A stretch of DNA of 64,000 bases from Pelodera strongyloides (taxonomy: Eukaryota; Nematoda; Chromadorea; Rhabditida; Rhabditidae). Under the pieces are notes generated by a model. The model was not told the origin of the DNA and ran no database searches. It saw nothing but the letters and a program-made list of their open reading frames with translations. Shown piece by piece: positions 59,501 to 64,000 of this stretch. The first letter of the stretch is position 1. Each line of letters starts with the position of its first letter. Position numbers and translations under genes: made by a program. The stretch is from assembly GCA_036852015.1 (NCBI GenBank), contig JAANDG010000001.1, forward strand, positions 83,655 to 147,654, given 5' to 3'.

Positions 59501-62500
59501 TTTGCAGCGCGCCTGTGGCGTACTCGTCGCGCACATGCTCTGTCGAACCAAAGGTGCGTCTTGATGTTAGCAACTTGAGTATTCCGTCATCGAATATTCA
59601 ACTTTTGACAATCCGCCTTCAAGAAAATAAGAAATAAAATGATAAATGATAAAACCTGATTGTCGGAAAGCTCGACTACAGTATACAGTGGAGGACCATC
59701 AGTTTGTACATTCTTATTATTCGTTTCGCGTAGAATTCTGTCGTATTGCTCCGCCTATAAAGATGAATAATAGTTTTTATTATGATCATTAAAAACACGA
59801 ATTCTTTCAGTAAGCAACAATTCAAAGTCTGTAGTTCTAACTCTCAATACATATGAGTTGCAGGTCGCAAAGTTTTGGGGCACTGTCAACAAAACGGCAA
59901 CGCATTCATGGCTTTTTATAAGAATAAACGCTCGAAGAGTCTTCCGCAACTGCAATACTGGGTTCAGCGGCCATATTCACCACTCGTTTCCCCAAGGGGA
60001 ATTCCATGTATTTTTCTCTGCGAGTCTCCCCATTAGAATGTTATTTTCTGTCCCCAGAGGCCGTATTCACCACTACATTTACCCGGGTAAAATCGTTTCC
60101 CGGGAAAGTATTTTACCCAAAATGACCATTTTTACCTTTTCCCGGAATTCACCACTTTTTCCCTTTTCCCAAAAAGCGAGCTGGGAAACGGAAAATTTTA
60201 CCCGAGCTTGGCACGGGCAAACCAGAAATTACCCAAGTGTTGTGGTATATTTTTCGTCGAAAAAATGTATTTAAACATTATTTCTGTGTTTTATTTGAAT
60301 GTTTGACAATAATAACTATCTATTTCTTTAAGTAGCACAAAAAATTCAGATATTTACGTTAATTTTTTTCTTCTCTTTCATTACAACGGTAAGCAAATAT
60401 TGTAAGGGATATCTACTAATTAATACTTGTTAGAAGGCAAATAATACGACTTGAGCATTCGACAGACTTCCGAAAAGCTTGTCGTAGTATGAAAATGCAC
60501 GCGTCCGGCATATATTCTACCCTAAATAAATGGTCTGAGTGTGCTATGGATGGAGTCAATACACTACTACCTAAATCATAGCGAAGGAAGATCTGAGAAA
60601 CTATTGTAGACAGAATAGAATAGATCTCCATAAAAAGCTATTGTAGCGAGTGCTATTAGAAGATACAAAACCATCCGTTGTGGTCTAGTGGTTAGGATTT
60701 GTGGCTCTCACCCACAAGGCCGGGGTTCGATTCCCCGCAACGGAAGTCTTTTTTTTTTCCCCTTGGGTAAAATTCCCCGTTTCCCAACTAGAGCGTGAAT
60801 TCGGGAAGGGATAAAAACTTTTCCGGAAAGGGCAAAAATATTTCCCGGGAAGAATTTTCGTTAGGAAATTTTTCCTGGGGAATTTGTTTTCCCGGGGAAT
60901 TTTTTCCGTAAGAATGGTGAATACGGCCTCAGGGAATATTTTCCCGAGGGAATCGTAGTGGTGAATATGGCCTCTGGTTGACCGCACCGTTGGTAGGCAA
61001 AAAAAGGAGCCACATTTATACCGTCTTTTCGAGTACGTCGGCTTGCTTCTCGTTGATCATTTGTGGGCCAAAATTACGCATAAACCAAGGTTGTGAGTCC
61101 ATCATTCTAAAAGCGGATTATTATTTATTTATTTATTTATTTTAATACCCCCCCCCCGTTTTCACATAATTTGACATAATCTACCAGTGAATGAGGCACA
61201 TTATTTGTATTGCTGAGCCAACAGCACACATATATAATAAAACAATATTATGTAGAAAATCAACTAGAAAAATGCAATTATTATAAAATTAGTCTATAAT
61301 TAGCAGTCATAAACAACTTACTTTTCCAAAATTTGACTTTTATCCACAGCTTCGCCGGTTTCTAGGGCTCTTTGGTATTCTTTCTAAATTGATTCGGCAT
61401 TTCACAAACAAAACACTATAACTATAAATTATTCAATAGAATGGGGACAGCTCATCATTCTCAGTTGTCTTTTGTAGAAAAAGGGGGAAAAAACGAGTTG
61501 CTCACAGTCAGTTTTTAGGCTCGGTGTTACTATATATATCTTTACCAGACGGCTACGCCGCCTGAGCGGCCTGAGCGGCCTGAGCCGTCTTTGCATATAT
61601 GAAACGTCTATAACGTAGATGAAAATCTTTACGAATGAAGTCAATGAAGACACACATCGTTCTTTTACATGAGAATATTCTAATTTCAGCTGCGGCACTC
61701 TTTGATATCCAAAGCGGAACAATTTATTCGAATTATACTTCCGTAACGCGCGTGTTAGCGCACTCTACACCTACAGTTACTCTTTTATACTACGTTCAGG
61801 CGCGCAGCGCGCAAATGCGTAACTGCGTCCGCGGAAAAGAGATGGATTTTTAACATGCTAAAGGGGGAGACGCTGAAAAGAGTTTTCTCCGTGTCTTGAA
61901 TTTTTCAATGCAAATTTGCAATCTTTTCCCGCAGACGCGGCTACGCATTTGCGCGCTGCGCGCCTGAGGACCAGAGTATAATAAGATTTTACAGTGGCTT
62001 ATTTCGCTGCTGACGTGAATACCAGTTAGTCGTCACTAATCTGAAACATATACAAACAAAACTGCAGCCATTCGAACACAAATTTGCAATTCATTCACCA
62101 ACCTGCATTCGAATCATTAAATTATACAGCCACTCCTCCATTTTGATTTGAATGACAGAAAGGAGCATACTGACAATTGACAGACCGATAATTACCATCC
62201 AGAACATTAAAATTAGCATATGAGGATGGTCGGGCACTACATCGCCTGAAAGCATACGGTAGATAATTGATACAGCTTGGGAGTTGTGCCTGGCTTACAA
62301 TTAATTAGTTACCATACTCCATTTGTTTGTTACTACAGTCAAATTTTTACACAATGATTCAAGTACATTTGAACATGCATGTGTGTTAGGGCATCCGAAT
62401 AGTTTTTTTTTATTAATCTATATTTTTAATTTAATTTGATAAACAAAAACTACAAAATAAAATAAAAATGCTCACCCAGTCCTATAGTCGATAGTGAAAT

Positions 62501-63888
62501 GAAGAAAAAGTAAAGAGAAGTAAAATAGTTCCATCTAGTTTCCCAAATACAAAAAACACCCGCACACGCACCGATCCAAGCGATGCAGATGGTTAGAGCA
62601 AGCCATATTGGAATCGTTCTAAACAAATATTACATTCTTATGCCATTACCGAGTTTGACTAACGACTATCAATACTTCATTTGCAGTTTAGCGGAAATCA
62701 TAATCCCATGTTTCCTCCCAAACTAGCGGGAAACGCGGGATTCCGTTCTTATTGCGAGCGCTAATCAGGGGCCTTGCCGCTAACACAAAGCCTTGCCTAA
62801 TGTTTAATTGCGGGACATGATTGGCTAATCTGTCAGGAAACATGCGACTTTTCTTATTGCGTGCGAGCCTGACAGGAAACGCGGGATTTATTTTTGTTTC
62901 GCGGGAAACGTGAACTAGAAGAACAAAGGATAAGATAATCACAAAGAAAAAAAACTTTGTACCTGCTTTCTTCTAACTCCTCTAGTTCTGCAGTATTTTC
63001 ATTTAGTGAAAGAAGGTTCCTCATCCCAGCTTCTACATCGATAATACTGGTGGCGCGATTGAAATATTTTTTTTTGCAAAACAATTCCAGCCAACCGGAT
63101 TCGAACCAGTGACCTAAGGATAGCTGCGACTCTACAGTCCTCCGCTCTACCAACTGAGCTATGGCTGGACATTGAATGAAGTGTCATGCAATCTTATCAA
63201 AGAAATGCATGAATTTATATATAATTTTGCATTTTTGATAAAATAAATTGCATTGTAGCAAAATATAAAATAATAATATCGCATCAACAATATTATCGTA
63301 ATACCGTAATATCATAATTATTTGTATTGTTATTTGTTATGTATTGTTTTACAGAGGTTACCTATTTTACACGGTGTCTCACTAGTACTATCAAATTTAG
63401 TTCTAACGTAAAACTTGGCCCAATGATCGCGCAGGTTCGCAACAGCGGCCGCGGACAGCGAGGGCGCGTGTCAATAGTGCACAATTCCAGTTAGCGCACG
63501 TGTGGCGCACATGAGGCGCACTTGTGGCGCACCTCTGCACTCCTCACCGATCATTGCACCACAGGTGCGGCAGCCCCTCTTTTTTTTTGCGCGGCGTTTC
63601 GTCAGCAGTCGACTCTCATTCTGTTGCCGAAGACTGCTTAACTTTTTTTTTGACATTTTTCTCCTACTTCATCAAAATGACTCGTTGATAGCGAATCTCT
63701 ACTTACATTCTCGGAATATCACTCATTCGCCTCTCTTCGTGTTTCTTTTCCGTCTCCGTCGTCTCCTGCGGTACGGGCACCTCTCTGCTCAACTTGGCCT
63801 TCTGCCAGAGCTTTGAACGCGCGCTCTTCACTCGCATGCGGTACTTTTGCCACCATTCAGAGACGACGTTTGTGAGCATCCGTCCAAA
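50563..63888 (-). CDS. Two-pore-domain potassium channel (TWK-like) with long modular C-terminal tail, partial
   Basis: Exons read: 63888-63707, 63046-62963, 62618-62476, 62245-62103, 61383-61322, 61106-61022, 59754-59656, 58097-57993, 57657-57535, 57252-57133, 56792-56682, 56297-56235, 56186-56010 (weak), 55954-55844, 55598-55488, 55243-55169, 55041-54934, 54188-54126, 52608-52478, 52015-51887, 51695-51644, 51174-51031, 50754-50563. The channel part shows FGRMLTNVVSEWW after M2, then M3 (IPIWLALTICIAWIGA), the second pore TIGLGD split by an intron, and M4 (MLILMFWMVIIGLSIVSMLL). This is the K2P plan, and SMLLSVIQIKMEEW is TWK-like. M1 and pore 1 lie beyond the window. The tail of about 650 residues is made largely of phase-0 exons near 37 codons with [TIVM]Q[CT][DEN] motifs; the end is basic and Pro-rich (KKKREQVQYEIKG, LPRGGKPLLQRKASLPPGIP). 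Frames join throughout. The donor of 54126 and exon 56186-56010 are the least sure. That the tail and pore are one gene is inferred from continuous phase. Confidence 0.8.
52688..52728 (+). repeat. Interstitial telomere-type (TTAGGC)n tract
   Basis: About six and a half TTAGGC units in a row with one T-for-A change (TTTGGC). TTAGGC is the telomere repeat of nematodes. It lies in a channel-gene intron, far from a chromosome end as far as the window shows. Confidence 0.9.
53549..53718. mobile_element. TTAA-ended MITE, copy 11 (left end lost)
   Basis: The right end is intact (CGCCGGTATTTCGCTTTAA). The left end begins only at TTTTTCCGGTTTGTGAAACA. The core has GCTTATGCAAATGAACCTAA. It lies in a channel-gene intron. 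Confidence 0.85.
56503..56627. mobile_element. TTAA-ended MITE, copy 12
   Basis: 125 bp from TTAAAGCGAAATACCTGCCG to CCGGCCGCTACTTCGCTTTAA, with a shortened core. It lies in a channel-gene intron, 54 bp from exon 56792-56682. Confidence 0.9.
56804..57040. mobile_element. 237-bp inverted-repeat element (GGGCGCGTTTAAGATGGCC)
   Basis: The ends TTAGGGCGCGTTTAAGATGG and CCATCTTAAACGCGCCCTTA are inverted, and the match continues through GGCCGATAGAAAGAAAAAAA and CGGCCGTTCAGGTTGG for about 85 bp per arm. It lies between channel exons 57252-57133 and 56792-56682. No second copy was seen in the window. Confidence 0.85.
57314..57504. mobile_element. TTAA-ended MITE, copy 13
   Basis: Runs from TTAAAGCGAAATACCTGCCG to GCGGCCGGTATTTCGCTTTAA. 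The core is in reverse orientation (TTTAGCTCGATTTTTTATTC). It sits between channel exons 57657-57535 and 57252-57133. Confidence 0.92.
58511..58557. repeat. (CT)n microsatellite
   Basis: Roughly 47 bp of CT dinucleotides with two interruptions (CTGTCTGTCTCATTCC). It lies in a channel-gene intron. Confidence 0.9.
58620..58715 (-). other. Possible decayed or misjoined channel-tail exon module
   Basis: 96 bp flanked by a good acceptor (CTTTTCAG) and donor (GTGAGG). One frame gives QNFTTCNEEISGDRARSI followed by STEDCSELPNDLP, like the neighbouring modules (RSMETE, FTE openings). However, the phase set by both flanking exons (phase 0) runs into TGA after seven codons. It is either a module that has lost its frame, an alternative exon, or evidence that a linking exon was missed. 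Confidence 0.4.
58900..59600. other. Intronic segment with GC-rich GTGGCGCAC-type words
   Basis: Between channel exons 59754-59656 and 58097-57993. Words such as GTGCGCGGCGGAAGCGCC, CCTGTGGCGTTTCGTGCGC and GTGGCGTACTCGTCGCGCAC recur, and similar ones appear at 55680-55715 and 63480-63530. This suggests scattered remnants of one repeat family. No ends are defined and no gene was recognised. Confidence 0.35.
60057..60930. mobile_element. GAGGCC-ended element carrying a tRNA-Glu gene (nested)
   Basis: Inverted ends GAGGCCGTATTCACCACTAC / GAATGGTGAATACGGCCTC. It is rich in short CCCGGG/GGGAAA inverted words (TTTACCCGGGTAAAA, TTCCCGGGGAAT). It is 874 bp, far longer than the 79-129 bp copies. The interior includes an intact tRNA-Glu gene at 60674-60745 and an AT-rich segment with no clear ORF. 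It is inserted within the outer relative at 59967-60974, inside a channel-gene intron. Confidence 0.85.
60674..60745 (+). tRNA. tRNA-Glu (anticodon CTC)
   Basis: Seventy-two nt with all four stems. The acceptor TCCGTTG pairs with CAACGGA. The A box TGGTCTAGTGGTTAGGA and B box GGGTTCGATTCCCC are intact. The anticodon arm TGTGG-CTCTCAC-CCACA gives anticodon CTC. The discriminator is A, followed by TCTTTTTTTTTTCC, a strong Pol III terminator. It looks functional. It sits on the strand opposite to the channel gene, within a transposon-like element. Confidence 0.95.
61785..61987. mobile_element. 203-bp GC-tipped inverted-repeat element
   Basis: The arms AGGCGCGCAGCGCGCAAATG and CATTTGCGCGCTGCGCGCCT are perfect reverse complements, flanked by looser inverted TTATACTAC / AGAGTATAA. 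Inside are CGTCCGCGGAAAAGAG and CTTTTCCCGCAGACG. It lies in a channel-gene intron near a second GC-rich patch (GAGCGGCCT tandem) at 61560-61590. Confidence 0.75.
63086..63168 (-). tRNA. tRNA-Tyr (anticodon GTA) with a 10-nt intron
   Basis: Minus strand, 83 nt. The acceptor CCAGCCA pairs with TGGCTGG, discriminator A. A box TAGCTCAGTTGGTAGAG and B box GGTTCGAATCC are intact. The anticodon stem GAGGA/TCCTT encloses CTGTAG and one A. A 10-nt insert (AGTCGCAGCT) lies at the canonical position, one base 3' of the anticodon, as expected for eukaryotic tRNA-Tyr. Removing it leaves 73 nt. It lies in the channel intron 63047-63706, on the same strand as the channel. Confidence 0.95.
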
Positions 63889-64000
63889 CTAAACAAGTGT
63901 GACGTACAGGTACACAGTTCTGACAGTAATCAAAAACAACACGCAACAATTACGAAAACTAAAAAAAGAATAGTACCTGAGACAGGATTGCCAATTACCA
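63889..64000. other. Right edge, upstream channel intron
   Basis: Intron sequence upstream of channel exon 63888-63707. The last 30 bases could hold part of another exon, but no open phase-0 reading with a donor could be made, so none is called. Confidence 0.4.

Larger units (their letters stand above)
59967..60974. mobile_element. Outer CATATTCACCAC element, host of a nested copy
   Basis: The left end GCGGCCATATTCACCACTCG and right end GTAGTGGTGAATATGGCCTC are inverted. TTTTCTGTCCCCAG at 60046 is followed by an 874-bp insertion, and the sequence resumes at 60931 with GGGAATATTTTCCCGAGGG. The resulting order, TGTCCCCAG/GGAATATTT, is exactly what the uninterrupted relatives at 41862 and 46011 show, which dates the inner element as the later insertion. 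Confidence 0.85.

Overview
The window is nuclear DNA from an animal, most likely a nematode. The genes are dense in spliceosomal introns (55 coding exons in one gene), all the recognisable proteins are metazoan, and there is no operator or Shine-Dalgarno style organisation. The nematode call rests on a short interstitial run of TTAGGC (the nematode telomere hexamer) at 52,688-52,728 and on a two-pore potassium channel that reads like the nematode TWK group. The very high intron density would suit an early-branching nematode, but the species cannot be named from the sequence. All gene models come from reading exons by eye. Splice frame was checked by exon length for every model, and the few unresolved joins are stated.

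Layout. 219-1,358 (-): two CAP-Gly domains of a CLIP-type microtubule plus-end protein, partial at the left edge. 2,718-12,594 (-): complete KLHL18-type BTB-BACK-kelch protein, 18 exons, 585 codons. 14,681-17,768 (+): complete 26S proteasome lid subunit Rpn6/PSMD11, 11 exons, 420 codons. 18,785-37,011 (+): complete CNOT1, the scaffold of the CCR4-NOT deadenylase, 55 exons, about 2,534 codons. 38,412-45,325 (-): RNA polymerase I subunit RPA43/POLR1F, with one unresolved exon join. 45,786-49,041 (-): GEMIN8 of the SMN complex, lacking only its first exon. 50,563 to the right edge (-): a two-pore-domain potassium channel with a very long C-terminal tail built from repeated exon modules. A tRNA-Glu(CTC) gene at 60,674-60,745 (+) and an intron-containing tRNA-Tyr(GTA) gene at 63,086-63,168 (-) both lie inside channel introns.

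Much of the non-coding DNA is made of small non-autonomous inverted-repeat elements. The commonest family starts and ends with TTAA and the sequence AGCGAAAT; about 16 copies or fragments occur in 64 kb. A second family has GAGGCCRTATTCACC ends, and one of its copies carries the tRNA-Glu gene and is nested in a relative. There are also a 1.08 kb fold-back element, several single-copy inverted-repeat elements, a tRNA-derived SINE in a GEMIN8 intron, and a 42-bp tandem array.

Most of the genes are housekeeping: protein degradation, mRNA decay, rRNA transcription and snRNP assembly. The most unusual item is the channel tail. Most of its exons begin and end on codon boundaries, many are near 37 codons, several open with D/E-Q/R-S/T and many carry a [TIVM]-Q-[CT]-[DEN] motif resembling dynein light chain LC8 ligands.
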